A stretch of 64,000 nucleotides of DNA from Fulvivirga marina (GTDB lineage: Bacteria; Bacteroidota; Bacteroidia; Cytophagales; Cyclobacteriaceae), in assembly GCF_016775155.1 (NCBI RefSeq), contig NZ_JAEUGD010000058.1, positions 296,733 through 360,732 on the forward strand, given 5' to 3'. The notes beneath the pieces were generated by a model. It made no database searches, was not told the DNA's origin, and saw only the letters and a list, made by a program, of their open reading frames with translations. How positions within the stretch are numbered: position 1 is the first letter of the stretch; each line of letters starts with the position of its first letter. Made by a program: the position numbers and the translations under genes. Positions 7,900-17,004 of the stretch are shown one piece after another.

Positions 7900-8928
7900 A
7901 TGGAAAAAACCGCCATTGTTATTCTTAATTATAACGGAGAGGGTTATCTCCGTCAGTTTCTTCCCTCTGTAATTACTCATAGCGCCGGTTGTCGCATCAT
8001 AGTGGCGGATAACTGTTCAACGGACAATTCTGTTGACTATGTCAGCAAGAATCACCCGTCTGTTGAGATAATAAAATTGCCAGTCAATGGCGGTTATAGT
8101 TTAGGTTATAATGAAGCCCTTCGACAAGTTGAAACTCAATATTATGTATTGCTCAACTCTGATGTTGAGGTAACAGATAATTGGGTTATACCTATAATCA
8201 ACATGATGGACGATGACCCGAACATCGCAGCAGCTCAACCCAAGATACTGTCCTATCACCAAAAATCAGAATTCGAATATGCAGGGGCTGCCGGGGGATT
8301 TATTGATACGCTAGGCTACCCTTTTTGTAGAGGTCGAATATTTAACACTCTGGAAAAAGATTCAGGGCAATACAACGATACCAAGCAGATATTCTGGGCA
8401 ACCGGGGCATGCTTATTTATACGCTCTGAAATTTTCCATAAACTAGAAGGATTCGACCCTGACTTTTTTGCACACATGGAGGAGATAGATCTCTGCTGGC
8501 GAATCAATAGCTCAGGACATAAAGTAATGTACAATGGCAGCAGCACGGTATATCACGTTGGTGGTGGCACATTACACAAATCCAACCCTCGTAAGACATA
8601 CCTCAACTTCAGAAACGGGCTTTCCCTCATATATAAAAACTATAGTACACTTGAGCTATATATTAAAATGCCATTACGGATAACGCTGGATGTTATAGCT
8701 TCAGTTAAGTTCATGCTTTTTGACTCCTTTGCCGACGGAGCCGCTGTAATCAGGGCTCATTTAGACTTTTTGAAAGACCTAAAAAGAAACTACAAAAAGC
8801 GAAGAGCCGTTCAGCAAAAGAAAATCAGACAGGTCGAAACTATCTACAGAGGCTCTATAGTCTTTGAGTATTTTATAAAGGGAAAAAGGAAGTTTGAAGC
8901 CCTAAAAATGTGCCGGAACAATCAATAA
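7900..8928 (+). CDS. Family 2 glycosyltransferase (rhamnosyltransferase-like)
   Basis: The 342-residue protein is a GT-A type GT2 enzyme: it opens with TAIVILNYNGEGYLRQFLPS, then VADNCSTDNS near residue 35, NGGYSLGYNEAL near 64, and LLNSDVEVTDNW near 84, the nucleotide-sugar/metal site in place of a strict DxD. A later WATGACLFIRSEIF and HMEEIDLCWR segment (about 165-200) is typical of the WbbL/rhamnosyltransferase branch, where the Glu-Asp pair supports catalysis. It probably builds surface polysaccharide on the cytoplasmic face. There is no gap from ebfC. Its last 7 bases overlap the 3' end of the convergent PspC gene. Confidence 0.88.
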   Translation: MEKTAIVILNYNGEGYLRQFLPSVITHSAGCRIIVADNCSTDNSVDYVSKNHPSVEIIKLPVNGGYSLGYNEALRQVETQYYVLLNSDVEVTDNWVIPIINMMDDDPNIAAAQPKILSYHQKSEFEYAGAAGGFIDTLGYPFCRGRIFNTLEKDSGQYNDTKQIFWATGACLFIRSEIFHKLEGFDPDFFAHMEEIDLCWRINSSGHKVMYNGSSTVYHVGGGTLHKSNPRKTYLNFRNGLSLIYKNYSTLELYIKMPLRITLDVIASVKFMLFDSFADGAAVIRAHLDFLKDLKRNYKKRRAVQQKKIRQVETIYRGSIVFEYFIKGKRKFEALKMCRNNQ

Positions 8929-9140
8929 TACCACACAGAATTTTTTCTGCGCCGAAGGTGCTTTCTTATGTTCATAATGAATGCCATCGCCAGATAAATG
9001 ATAAGAGGCGAACCGAATGTGAGGAATGAAGCATATATAAAATACAGTCTGATACTGGAGCTTGCAATCCCTAATTTCTCCCCCATCCTTGAACACACTC
9101 CGAAGGCATACTTCTCAAAAAAATGCTGTAACTTTTTCAT
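8922..9140 (-). CDS. PspC-domain small membrane protein
   Basis: The 72-residue protein fits the PspC family: an amphipathic N-terminal part with FGVCSRMGEKLGI and SIRLYFIYASFLTFGSPLIIYLAMAFIM, where the last ~25 residues form one or two membrane helices, then a very basic tail (IRKHLRRRK). PspC proteins are inner-membrane sensors or effectors of envelope stress in proteobacteria; single-domain forms in Bacteroidota are mostly uncharacterised. No pspA or pspB homologue is nearby. A TATATTTG on the minus strand at 9239-9246 could be its -7 element, though no matching upstream element is visible. Confidence 0.85.
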   Translation of the reverse strand: MKKLQHFFEKYAFGVCSRMGEKLGIASSSIRLYFIYASFLTFGSPLIIYLAMAFIMNIRKHLRRRKNSVWYY

Positions 9141-9299
9141 TTTGAGGCCTTTTAAATATGGAAAAAACGCATCCTAATAAATAAATACGTCACTTAATCC
9201 TTATTATTGTGTGACTTACCGACAAATATGCGCCTTTACAAATATAATAAGCATATTATCAAAAGTCACTTAGTTATTTCTTATTTTTTTTAACTATTA

Positions 9300-9329
9300 T
9301 TGCATTAATTATTATAACCTATAATTTTG
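9300..9329 (+). promoter_or_regulatory. Strong promoter of the OmpA/TPR lipoprotein gene
   Basis: TTG (9300-9302), exactly 19 bases, then TAATTTTG (9322-9329), a full match to the Bacteroidota consensus TTG-N19-TAnnTTTG. The predicted start near 9336 leaves a leader of about 33 A-rich bases before the ATG at 9369. The surrounding DNA is very AT-rich, which fits strong expression. Confidence 0.65.
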
Positions 9330-9368
9330 ATATCCTAAAATTCAACCAGACATTAAAAAACGAAACCA

Positions 9369-11141
9369 ATGAGAAAATTATTCTACGCTATAGCTTTGTT
9401 TGGAGTGTTATCCCTTTCAGGTTGTGCGCTCAACCAAATGGTTAAAATGGCGGAGGACCAGAACTTAACCGTTACTCCCAATCCATTGGAGGTACACGCA
9501 GACACAGTTGCTTTTGAAATGTCAGCTAACCTTCCTGTAAAAATGCTTAAGAAAGGAAAGGTATATTCTATCAATTCTTTCTACAAGCATGGAGATAACG
9601 AAATTGCGCTTGAACCAGTTCAATTTAAAGCTGAAGATTATCCAAATGCTAACGAACAGCAGCCCAAACAAACTAAAGAGTATGCCTTTGCTTATGCACC
9701 ATCGATGAAAACTGGTGCTCTTCAGGTTCAGGGAGTTGCTTCTGATCCTAAAAACGGAAAAAATAAAGAAACCCCAAGAATGGACGTTGCTCCAGGTGTG
9801 ATCACTACATCTAAATTGGTAGAGCCTGTATACTTCGCTGCTTATGCAGACCATGGCTACAACAACCAAGAAGAGTTAATCCCCACAAGAGTAAATTTCT
9901 ACTTTGATCAAGGAAGCCCTGTTCTAAAATATTCAGAGAGAAGAAGTGACCGAGGTGGTAAGCTTTCTGCTTACATCGCTGAGAAAAACGCTACAAGAAC
10001 TGTAACTATCACTGGTACTCACTCTCCTGAAGGTGCTGAAAGAATTAACTCAAAGCTTGCTAAGCAAAGAGCTGAAGCTATCCAGAGTTTTTACCAAAGA
10101 GAAATGAGAAAATACGACTACAAAGGATTAGCTGATTCTATCAAGTTCATTGCCAAAGATGTTGTTGAAGACTGGGGTGTATTCAAAGATTCATTAGCTA
10201 CTTATGAAGGTATCACTTCTGAAGAAAAGTCAGCTTACCTTGATATCGTTAACGGTCCTGGTACTTATGAGTCTCAAGAAGATGCTCTTCATAACTTACC
10301 TACCTATAAGAAAGTTTTCAAAGAATTGTACCCTAAATTGAGGGTTGCAAAAACAGAGATCCTTACTGTAAAAGAGAAGAAAACAGATGCTGAAATCTCA
10401 GTATTAGCTAAGCAAATAGTTGATGGTACTGCTTCTGCAGATACTCTTTCTGAAGAAGAATTAATGTACGCTGCTACTTTAACCCCTTCACTTCAGGAAA
10501 AAGAAGCTATCTTCAAAGCTGCTACTAAAAAATCTGATAGCTGGAATGCTCACAACAACCTTGCTGCTGTTTACATTGCAATGGGTATGGAAGGTGATAA
10601 AGATAAGTATGCTGACATGGCTATGACTCAGTTGGAAATCGCTGCTAACAAGAAAGAAGCTGCTGAGGTACACGCTAATATAGCCACTGTTGAAATGATG
10701 AAAGGTAATGCTTACAAAGCTTACTCTCACTTACAAAAAGCTAACTCTATGAGCCCAAGCAACGAGCTTACTCAAGGTATCAGCGGAGTTCAAGGATCTG
10801 CAGAGATCATGATGGCGAAATACAACGAAGCTGTTTCTTCTACTTCAAACGCAGAAGACAACGCAACTAACCTTTTTAACAAAGGTCTTGCTCAGCTTTT
10901 AAATAAAGATTACCAAAACGCTCTTAACTCTTTCAAAGAAGCTACTGAAAAAGATAGTAATATGGCTATCGCTTTCTATGGTGCTGCTATCGCTAGTGCT
11001 CACCTGGGTAATGAAAGTGATGTGTATGCTAATCTTGAAAAAGCAGTTGCTGCTAACCCTGAGTTGAAAAGCAAAGCGTTGGAAGATCTTGAATTCGCTT
11101 CTTACGTAACTAACGAGCAATTCAGAAATATCCTGAAATAA
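9369..11141 (+). CDS. OmpA-like/TPR outer-membrane lipoprotein, apparently highly expressed
   Basis: The 590-residue protein starts with a lipoprotein signal ending LSLSGC, Cys 19 being the lipidated residue. Residues about 25-170 are beta-rich and unassigned. Residues about 175-255 (TRVNFYFDQGSPVLKYSER, then ITGTHSPEGAERINSKLAKQRAE) resemble an OmpA-type peptidoglycan-binding domain. The C-terminal 200 residues contain TPR-like helical pairs (AHNNLAAVYIAMG, EVHANIATVEMMKG, AIAFYGAAIASAHLG). Codon use is strikingly biased to GCT, ACT, TCT and GAA compared with neighbours, a sign of high expression. A consensus promoter precedes it and a perfect terminator follows. It is probably an abundant cell-envelope structural protein. 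Confidence 0.85.
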   Translation: MRKLFYAIALFGVLSLSGCALNQMVKMAEDQNLTVTPNPLEVHADTVAFEMSANLPVKMLKKGKVYSINSFYKHGDNEIALEPVQFKAEDYPNANEQQPKQTKEYAFAYAPSMKTGALQVQGVASDPKNGKNKETPRMDVAPGVITTSKLVEPVYFAAYADHGYNNQEELIPTRVNFYFDQGSPVLKYSERRSDRGGKLSAYIAEKNATRTVTITGTHSPEGAERINSKLAKQRAEAIQSFYQREMRKYDYKGLADSIKFIAKDVVEDWGVFKDSLATYEGITSEEKSAYLDIVNGPGTYESQEDALHNLPTYKKVFKELYPKLRVAKTEILTVKEKKTDAEISVLAKQIVDGTASADTLSEEELMYAATLTPSLQEKEAIFKAATKKSDSWNAHNNLAAVYIAMGMEGDKDKYADMAMTQLEIAANKKEAAEVHANIATVEMMKGNAYKAYSHLQKANSMSPSNELTQGISGVQGSAEIMMAKYNEAVSSTSNAEDNATNLFNKGLAQLLNKDYQNALNSFKEATEKDSNMAIAFYGAAIASAHLGNESDVYANLEKAVAANPELKSKALEDLEFASYVTNEQFRNILK

Positions 11142-11165
11142 AGATTAGGTTATTAAAATTATTGG

Positions 11166-11197
11166 AAGCCCTGAAGAAATTTCTTCAGGGCTTTTTT
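11166..11197 (+). terminator. Rho-independent terminator after the OmpA/TPR lipoprotein gene
   Basis: AAGCCCTGAAGAAA and TTTCTTCAGGGCTT form a near-perfect palindrome followed by a T-run, 25 bases after the stop codon at 11141. Confidence 0.92.
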
Positions 11198-11214
11198 ATT
11201 TTATGATAATGCGT

Positions 11215-11245
11215 TTTGTGGTTAATGCTGCGAATGCTATTTTTA
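11215..11245 (+). promoter_or_regulatory. Probable promoter of the pyruvate dehydrogenase E1 beta gene
   Basis: TTTG (11215-11218), 19 bases, TATTTTTA (11238-11245). It matches the Bacteroidota consensus with one mismatch at the last base. It lies between the terminator at 11166-11197 and the ATG at 11271. Confidence 0.5.
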
Positions 11246-11270
11246 CAAACCAATTTTTAAACCCGATAAA

Positions 11271-12248
11271 ATGAGAGAAATACAATTTAGAGAAGCCTTA
11301 GGCGAAGCCATGAGCGAAGAAATGCGCAGAGATGACAAGGTATTCCTGATGGGTGAGGAAGTAGCAGAATACAATGGCGCATACAAAGTAAGCCAGGGCA
11401 TGCTTGACGAATTCGGACCAGAGCGTATAATTGATACACCAATCGCTGAGCTTGGTTTTGCAGGTATTGGTGTTGGTGCTGCCATGAATGGCCTTCGCCC
11501 TATTATTGAATTCATGACATTCAACTTCTCTCTGGTAGCCATAGACCAGGTAATCAACAGTGCCGCAAAGATGATGTCTATGTCTGGAGGACAATTTCCT
11601 ATGCCAATTGTATTTCGAGGCCCAACCGGTAACGCAGGTATGCTAAGTTCTCAGCACTCACAAAACTTTGAGAACTGGTATGCTAACTGCCCGGGATTAA
11701 AGGTGGTTGTTCCATCAAACCCATACGATGCCAAGGGCTTACTCAAATCTTCTGTACGTGACAATGATCCTGTGATCTTCATGGAATCTGAGCTTATGTA
11801 CGGTGACAGAGCAGCGGTACCTGAGGGCGAATACCTCATTCCAATCGGTACAGCTGACATCAAAAGAGAGGGTACTGATGTAACCATTGTTGGCTTTGGT
11901 AAGATCATGAAAGTGATCATGGAAGCTGCTGAAGAAGCTGCTAAAAACGATATATCTGTAGAGGTAATCGACCTACGAACAGTTCGTCCTATTGACTATG
12001 CTACAGTAGTTGAATCAGTGAAGAAAACTAACAGATTAGTAATTGTAGAAGAGGCATGGCCATTAGCTGCTATTAGTTCAGAAATCACTTACCATGTGCA
12101 AAAACATGCGTTTGACTATCTGGATGCTCCTATTCATCGCATCAATAGCATGGACGTACCGTTGCCATATGCACCAACACTTATTGATGCTATACTGCCT
12201 AGCGTAAAGAGGACACTGGAAGCTGTAAATGCAGTTCTTTACAGATAA
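11271..12248 (+). CDS. pdhB: Pyruvate dehydrogenase E1 component, beta subunit
   Basis: The 325-residue protein has the full transketolase-like beta-subunit architecture: MREIQFREALGEAMSEEM start, GEEVAEYNGAYKVSQGML with the Glu that activates thiamine diphosphate, DTPIAELGFAGIGVGAAM near residue 62, FRGPTGNAGMLSSQHSQ near 115 and the C-terminal IDLRTVRPID and VIVEEAWP of the transketolase C-terminal domain. With the alpha subunit it decarboxylates pyruvate and acylates the lipoyl group of E2. The alpha subunit is not in the window; a lipoyl E2 lies 29 kb away at 40.9 kb. The gene has its own promoter, and an acetyltransferase follows 22 bases later. Confidence 0.95.
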   Translation: MREIQFREALGEAMSEEMRRDDKVFLMGEEVAEYNGAYKVSQGMLDEFGPERIIDTPIAELGFAGIGVGAAMNGLRPIIEFMTFNFSLVAIDQVINSAAKMMSMSGGQFPMPIVFRGPTGNAGMLSSQHSQNFENWYANCPGLKVVVPSNPYDAKGLLKSSVRDNDPVIFMESELMYGDRAAVPEGEYLIPIGTADIKREGTDVTIVGFGKIMKVIMEAAEEAAKNDISVEVIDLRTVRPIDYATVVESVKKTNRLVIVEEAWPLAAISSEITYHVQKHAFDYLDAPIHRINSMDVPLPYAPTLIDAILPSVKRTLEAVNAVLYR

Positions 12249-12270
12249 TTAAGCCTGAATTGCCACTTTA

Positions 12271-12870
12271 ATGACACCTACTTCAGGTCAATCAAGTTTT
12301 CCAAAAGGGCAAAAGAAAACTGACGCTTTACTTATAGAAAGCGAAAGGCTAATCATACGGAATCTTCAGGTCAATGACCTGAAGAACTTCCTTAACTACC
12401 GTACAGACCCAGAGGTTTGCCGCTACCAGGACTGGGAAGTACTTAATGACGAGTTTGCACGTAATTTCATCGATGAACAGCAGCACAAATCGCTTGACGA
12501 TCTTGATGAATGGATACAACTTGGCATTGAACTAAAAAGTGAAAAGCAGCTAATAGGAGACTGCGCTATTAAACGCCATGATAGAAATGGCTCTATTGTT
12601 GAAATAGGATATGCCATTAGCCCCGCATACCAGCGTAGAGGCTATGCACATGAAGCCGTCAACCAACTCATCCGGCACCTCTTCACAGAACATGGAGTTC
12701 ACCGTATAACAGCTCGCTTAGATCCTAGAAATGAGAGCTCCCTTGCCTTACTTAACCGCCTAAACTTTACACAGGAGGGACATTTCAGAAAGTGTTTTTA
12801 CGACGAGTTTGACAAAGACTGGGTGGACGAAATCATGTTTGCTTTACTGAAAGAGGACTACCCCATATAG
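12271..12870 (+). CDS. GNAT-family N-acetyltransferase (RimJ/RimL-like)
   Basis: The 199-residue protein opens with ~20 polar residues, then the RimJ/RimL-type core: SERLIIRNLQVNDLKNFLNYRTDPEV, GDCAIKRHDRNGSIVEIGYAI, and the acetyl-CoA pyrophosphate loop YQRRGYAHEAV (Q/RxxGxA) near residue 124. RITARLDPRNESSLALLNRLNF is the usual fourth motif (N-x-x-S). These enzymes acetylate ribosomal protein N-termini, drugs or small amines; the substrate cannot be read from sequence. It follows pdhB by 22 bases and is probably co-transcribed with it. Confidence 0.88.
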   Translation: MTPTSGQSSFPKGQKKTDALLIESERLIIRNLQVNDLKNFLNYRTDPEVCRYQDWEVLNDEFARNFIDEQQHKSLDDLDEWIQLGIELKSEKQLIGDCAIKRHDRNGSIVEIGYAISPAYQRRGYAHEAVNQLIRHLFTEHGVHRITARLDPRNESSLALLNRLNFTQEGHFRKCFYDEFDKDWVDEIMFALLKEDYPI

Positions 12871-12960
12871 TCATTGCCCTTTCTAAGAAAGCTGAAATTA
12901 CACAAAATTTAAGGGTATCTGCATAATAGACCGCCCCTAATCTATTCACCGAGATCTCAC

Positions 12961-12992
12961 AAAAAAGGCCAGAACCACTGGTCCTGACCTCT
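12961..12992 (-). terminator. Rho-independent terminator of ffh
   Basis: On the minus strand, GGTCAGGACC, AGT, GGTTCTGGCC form a stem with two mismatches followed by TTTTTT. It sits 25 bases downstream of the ffh stop at 13016. Confidence 0.8.
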
Positions 12993-13015
12993 ATATTTAA
13001 ACTTGAATTAATTCC

Positions 13016-14347
13016 TTATCTGCCAAATGGATTAAGTGCAGCCAATCCTTTTTTACCACCTCCCATTTTATTCATGGTCTTCATCAGCTTTTTCATATCA
13101 TTAAATTGCTTCAGCAAGTTATTTACTTGCTGCACTGATGTGCCACTACCATCGGCAATTCTTTTCCTTCTGCTTCCGTTAATTAGCTCAGGACTTTCTC
13201 GCTCTTCCATCGTCATGGAGCGTATAATAGCCTCAATAGGTTTAAAAGAGTCATCGTCCACATCTATACCTTTTAAAGCTTTCCCCATACCTGGGATCAT
13301 TCCCATCAGATCTTTGATGTTACCCATTTTTTTGATCTGCTCTAACTGAGACAGAAAGTCATTAAAATCAAACTGATTTTTACGGATCTTCTTGTTTAAT
13401 CTGCGTGCTTCCTCCTCATCAAAAGTCTGCTGTGCTTTCTCTACTAATGAAACAACATCACCCATACCAAGGACTCTGTTCGCCATCCTATCCGGGTGAA
13501 ATTTATCAATAGCATCCATTTTCTCACCGGTACTGATAAACTTGATGGGTTTATCTACTACCCTGCGGATTGAAATAGCTGCACCACCACGGGTATCACC
13601 ATCGAGTTTGGTAAGTACCACACCATCAAAATTCAACCTATCGTTAAATGCTTTGGCCGTGTTTACCGCATCCTGACCAGTCATCGAATCCACTACAAAT
13701 AATGTCTCCGATGGGTTCAGTGCCTCTTTAAGCTTAGAAATCTCATCCATCATTGCCTCATCCACGGCCAAACGACCAGCGGTATCGACTATGACTATTT
13801 TCTTACTATTATCTTTAGCATGTTTGATGGCATTATTGGCAATCTTAACAGCATCTTTATTTTCAGGTTCTGCATATACCTCAACACCTATTTGCTCACC
13901 AAGAACCTTCAACTGGTCGATCGCAGCCGGACGATAAATATCGCATGCAGTTAACAACACTTGTTTGCCTTGCCCTTTCAGGTAACTGGCCAGTTTTCCG
14001 GAAAAGGTCGTTTTACCAGAACCCTGAAGACCAGATATCAAGATAACAGATGGGTTTCCATCCAGTTTGATATCCTGATGGGTACCCCCCATGAGCTCTG
14101 TCAGCTCATCATTTGTAATTTTAGTTAAAAGCTGTCCTGGAGATACCGCAGTAAGCACATCACGCCCCAGCGCTTTTGCTTTGATATCATCAGTAACTTC
14201 CTTGGCTACTTTATAGTTAACATCGGCATCGATTAAGGCTCTTCGTATTTCCTTAACCGTTGTTGCTACGTTAACCTCAGTAATACTTCCCTGCCCTTTT
14301 AAGGTCTGAAAGGCCTTTTCTAACTTAAAACTTAAATTATCAAACAT
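13016..14347 (-). CDS. ffh: Signal recognition particle protein Ffh (SRP54)
   Basis: The 443-residue GTPase binds 4.5S RNA and signal sequences on nascent chains and docks with FtsY. The N domain covers residues 1-90. The G domain has GLQGSGKTTFSGKLA near residue 107 (P-loop), DTAGRLAVDE near 188 and TKLDGDTRGGAAISIR near 246. The C-terminal M domain is Met-rich (MGNIKDLMGMIPGMG, then MTMEERESPELINGSRRKRIADGSG), with the RNA-binding RRKRIA element. The tail is GGGKKGLAALNPFGR. The length is normal. It stands alone with its own promoter and terminator. Confidence 0.97.
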   Translation of the reverse strand: MFDNLSFKLEKAFQTLKGQGSITEVNVATTVKEIRRALIDADVNYKVAKEVTDDIKAKALGRDVLTAVSPGQLLTKITNDELTELMGGTHQDIKLDGNPSVILISGLQGSGKTTFSGKLASYLKGQGKQVLLTACDIYRPAAIDQLKVLGEQIGVEVYAEPENKDAVKIANNAIKHAKDNSKKIVIVDTAGRLAVDEAMMDEISKLKEALNPSETLFVVDSMTGQDAVNTAKAFNDRLNFDGVVLTKLDGDTRGGAAISIRRVVDKPIKFISTGEKMDAIDKFHPDRMANRVLGMGDVVSLVEKAQQTFDEEEARRLNKKIRKNQFDFNDFLSQLEQIKKMGNIKDLMGMIPGMGKALKGIDVDDDSFKPIEAIIRSMTMEERESPELINGSRRKRIADGSGTSVQQVNNLLKQFNDMKKLMKTMNKMGGGKKGLAALNPFGR

Positions 14348-14369
14348 ATCTATTCAGTATTATAGGCTG

Positions 14370-14400
14370 CAAAATTAATGATTCCATAGGTTATAATGAA
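14370..14400 (-). promoter_or_regulatory. Promoter of ffh
   Basis: On the minus strand: TTCA, 19 bases, TAATTTTG followed by C. The -7 element is a perfect TAnnTTTG; the upstream element is imperfect. The predicted transcript start is about 16 bases upstream of the ATG at 14347. Confidence 0.5.
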
Positions 14401-14520
14401 AAAGGATTGAATCTTTTGCTTCAAATAAACCGCTCTACCTCCAGAAATGGCTTTACGCTTCAATAACGAATATTTATTAAAGTTTTTTTGTACCTTGGGA
14501 CTTTTAAACTCTTTAAAAAA

Positions 14521-15258
14521 ATGCGTTTTCTAATCATCCCTATTCTCTTTTGCTGCTCATGCGCATCGGTTTATATTCCCAATTCACGCAACATGCCCAT
14601 TATTGATCATGGAGGTGAGGTAATAGCATCTGTAAAAGGTGGCAGTACTGGTTTTGAAGGTCAGCTGGCCTTCTCTCCAGTGGACAGGTTTGGTATAATT
14701 ACAGACGGGCTATATAAGAACAGTTCTACCAGTGAGACTGATGATGATTACCAAAAGCACGAATATCTAGGGATTGGAGCCGGGTATTACGAACCCATCT
14801 CCGACTGGGGAGTTTTTGAATTATATGGTGGTTATGGCAAAGGTGAAGGCTCCGCACAAGATGAATATATTTTCTTTACTAGCAATACCGAATATGCTAC
14901 AGGGAAATATAAACGCTATTTTGTGCAACCTGGCTTCGCTCTAAAAAAAGAAAATATAGAGTTAGGGTTCTGCTACCGAATAGCACGTGTAGAATTTTAT
15001 GAGTTTGAAGACAACAACATTCAGGGAATAGAAATAAGCAACACTATCATGGAGCCTGCCGTTGTTTTCAGGGCAGGTGGTAAAAACATCAAAATGGATA
15101 GCCAATTGGGCTTCAATATACCCATGTATGAAACAGAATTTGAATTCCCTATATTTACTATATCTGTAGGAGTAATGCTCAGGTTAGACTTCGGCAGAAA
15201 GGCTGTATCTAAATCTTCTGGCGATATGAAATCACCGGAAAACTTTCCCCAGCCTTAA
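14521..15258 (+). CDS. Small lipoprotein, probable outer-membrane beta-strand protein
   Basis: I start at ATG 14521 (MRFLIIPILFCCSCASVY); the frame also has a TTG at 14488 but that would bury the signal peptide. The 245-residue product has a lipobox-like CCSC. The rest is a series of short amphipathic strands with many Gly and aromatic residues (AFSPVDRFGIITDGLY, YLGIGAGYYEPISDWGVFELYGGYGKGEG, RYFVQPGFALKKENIELGFCYRIARV, ISVGVMLRLDFGRK), resembling an outer-membrane beta-barrel or porin-like fold seen in Bacteroidota hypothetical proteins. The function is unknown. Its last 50 bases overlap the 3' end of convergent moeA. Confidence 0.75.
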   Translation: MRFLIIPILFCCSCASVYIPNSRNMPIIDHGGEVIASVKGGSTGFEGQLAFSPVDRFGIITDGLYKNSSTSETDDDYQKHEYLGIGAGYYEPISDWGVFELYGGYGKGEGSAQDEYIFFTSNTEYATGKYKRYFVQPGFALKKENIELGFCYRIARVEFYEFEDNNIQGIEISNTIMEPAVVFRAGGKNIKMDSQLGFNIPMYETEFEFPIFTISVGVMLRLDFGRKAVSKSSGDMKSPENFPQP

Positions 15259-16417
15259 AGACTGATCTCCCGGATGGCAACTGTAAAAATGCATCCGCTT
15301 CCAGCAAGTTTGCCAAATCCCCAGATCCTTTGCCAATAACAGGAATTGCCAGTAGCTGGCCTTTATCTAAATTCAATTTTACTTGTAAAAAGTAGGTTAA
15401 TGGTGGGTTAAATTCAAAATCTTCAGACAGACTGGCTTCAATCTCCCGATTGTCGATCCCATAGCACCTGTTGAGCCACGGAAGAGTATATGTATAAAAA
15501 CACATAAATGTTGAAACCGGATTACCCGGCAAAGCAAATATAGTGGTAGAAGAACTGCCGTCTTCACGTACTCCAAACCAAAAAGGTTTGCCGGGACGCT
15601 GCTTTACACCATGAAACAATTTCCTGACATTTAACTTTTCTAATATCTCTGGTACATAATCTTTTTTTCCCTTAGAAACTCCTCCACTGAGAATGACCAA
15701 ATCGTATTCCTCAACTATCTCCCTAAGCTTTACTCCAAGCACTTCCTTTTCATCATTGATATGAAATCCCTTAGACTCATGCCCGTTAACCTGTAAAGCT
15801 GATTGAAGAGCATAGGTATTGGATCTCCTAATTTGATAAGGGCTTGGTGTATCATTCACATCTACCAATTCGTCACCCGTGCTAACAATAGCAATTCTCA
15901 ACTGCCTAACCACTTCAACTGCGTGCTTACCTACAGTAGCCAAGATTGCGATTTCTGCTGGAGATAGTTTTTGATCTTTATGAATCAGTATATCATCAAC
16001 CCTCCGATCGGTTCCTTTCAAATGCACATTTTGAAACGATGTAACAGCATCAACCGATACATTGGCCACTTTGCCTGTAATATTTACGTCTTCATAACGT
16101 ATAACCACATCCGCATTTTGAGGCAACATAGCTCCAGTCATAACTTCTATACAATTTTGAGTCTCAGAAAGAGTCTGTTGCGGAGAGCCCGCTGTTTGCA
16201 TACTTTCTACATAATACTCCCTTCTACCTGCTTCCCAGGCCTGAGAGTTTATCGCAATACCGTCCATCATCACCCTATTAAAGGGCGGAAAGTCACGATC
16301 TGCTAAAATATCTTCTTTCAACACTCTGCCTATAGCCTTATCCAGGAAGATTTTTTCTTTTCCAGGCTCTAAAGTATGGGACATCACTATATCAATCGCT
16401 TCCTCTACAGAAATCAT
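15209..16417 (-). CDS. moeA: Molybdopterin molybdenumtransferase MoeA
   Basis: The 402-residue enzyme inserts molybdate into adenylylated molybdopterin. It has the MoeA layout: N-terminal linker, PPFNRVMMDGIAI near residue 43, EVMTGAMLPQNADVVIRYED near residue 92, the MogA-like domain with VSTGDELVD near 183 and VILSGGVSKGKKDYVPEIL near 243, FHGVKQRPGKPFWFG, and FALPGNPVSTFMCFY near 300, then a C-terminal beta domain. It is divergent from moaC-mobA across 80 bases. Its stop-proximal 50 bases overlap the convergent lipoprotein gene. moaA, moaB/mogA, moaD and moaE are not in the window. Confidence 0.95.
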   Translation of the reverse strand: MISVEEAIDIVMSHTLEPGKEKIFLDKAIGRVLKEDILADRDFPPFNRVMMDGIAINSQAWEAGRREYYVESMQTAGSPQQTLSETQNCIEVMTGAMLPQNADVVIRYEDVNITGKVANVSVDAVTSFQNVHLKGTDRRVDDILIHKDQKLSPAEIAILATVGKHAVEVVRQLRIAIVSTGDELVDVNDTPSPYQIRRSNTYALQSALQVNGHESKGFHINDEKEVLGVKLREIVEEYDLVILSGGVSKGKKDYVPEILEKLNVRKLFHGVKQRPGKPFWFGVREDGSSSTTIFALPGNPVSTFMCFYTYTLPWLNRCYGIDNREIEASLSEDFEFNPPLTYFLQVKLNLDKGQLLAIPVIGKGSGDLANLLEADAFLQLPSGRSVFKAGESFPVISYRQKI

Positions 16418-16497
16418 TTTAGTATTTTTGCTTTAGTTCAAATAACAATAAACCGGTCTTCGAAAGCACCCTTTCCTTTCTGTTATGCTTAAGAAAT

Positions 16498-17004
16498 ATG
16501 CTTTCAAGCTCAAATTTTAAGAACGTGAAAGATAACAAATTCACTCATATTGACCCTTCCGGAAACCCAAAAATGGTAGATGTTTCGGAGAAATCCATCA
16601 CAAAACGAACAGCCACTGCACAAACAAGAGTTAATGTAGGTGATGAGATACTTTCTTTATTGCAAAATGACGAAATTCACACTAAAAAGGGGCCCGTTTT
16701 TCAAACGAGCATTATTGCCGGGGTTATGGCTGCAAAAAAAACATCAGAACTAATACCATTTTGCCACCCCATAGCACTGGATGACTGCAAAATTGAAATA
16801 TTGGTCGAAGAAAAAGATATTGTAATAAACTGCACCACTATTACTACAGCTAAAACCGGTGTTGAAATGGAAGCTCTTTCAGGTGCATCAATCGCTGCTC
16901 TTACAATTTATGATATGTGTAAAGCGCTGTCTCACGATATTGAGATAAAATCAACCCAATTGATGAGCAAAACTGGTGGAAAAAAAGATTTTCACAGAAA
17001 ATGA
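16498..17004 (+). CDS. moaC: Cyclic pyranopterin monophosphate synthase MoaC
   Basis: The 168-residue protein acts with MoaA in the first step of molybdenum cofactor synthesis. It has FTHIDPSGNPKMVDVSEKSITKRTA near the N-terminus, KGPVFQTSIIAGVMAAKKTSELIPFCHPIAL in the middle with the conserved PFCHP, and the active-site TTAKTGVEMEALSGASIAALTIYDMCKA near residue 120. The length is normal with about 10 extra N-terminal residues. mobA overlaps its end by 4 bases (ATGA), so the two are translationally coupled. Confidence 0.96.
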   Translation: MLSSSNFKNVKDNKFTHIDPSGNPKMVDVSEKSITKRTATAQTRVNVGDEILSLLQNDEIHTKKGPVFQTSIIAGVMAAKKTSELIPFCHPIALDDCKIEILVEEKDIVINCTTITTAKTGVEMEALSGASIAALTIYDMCKALSHDIEIKSTQLMSKTGGKKDFHRK

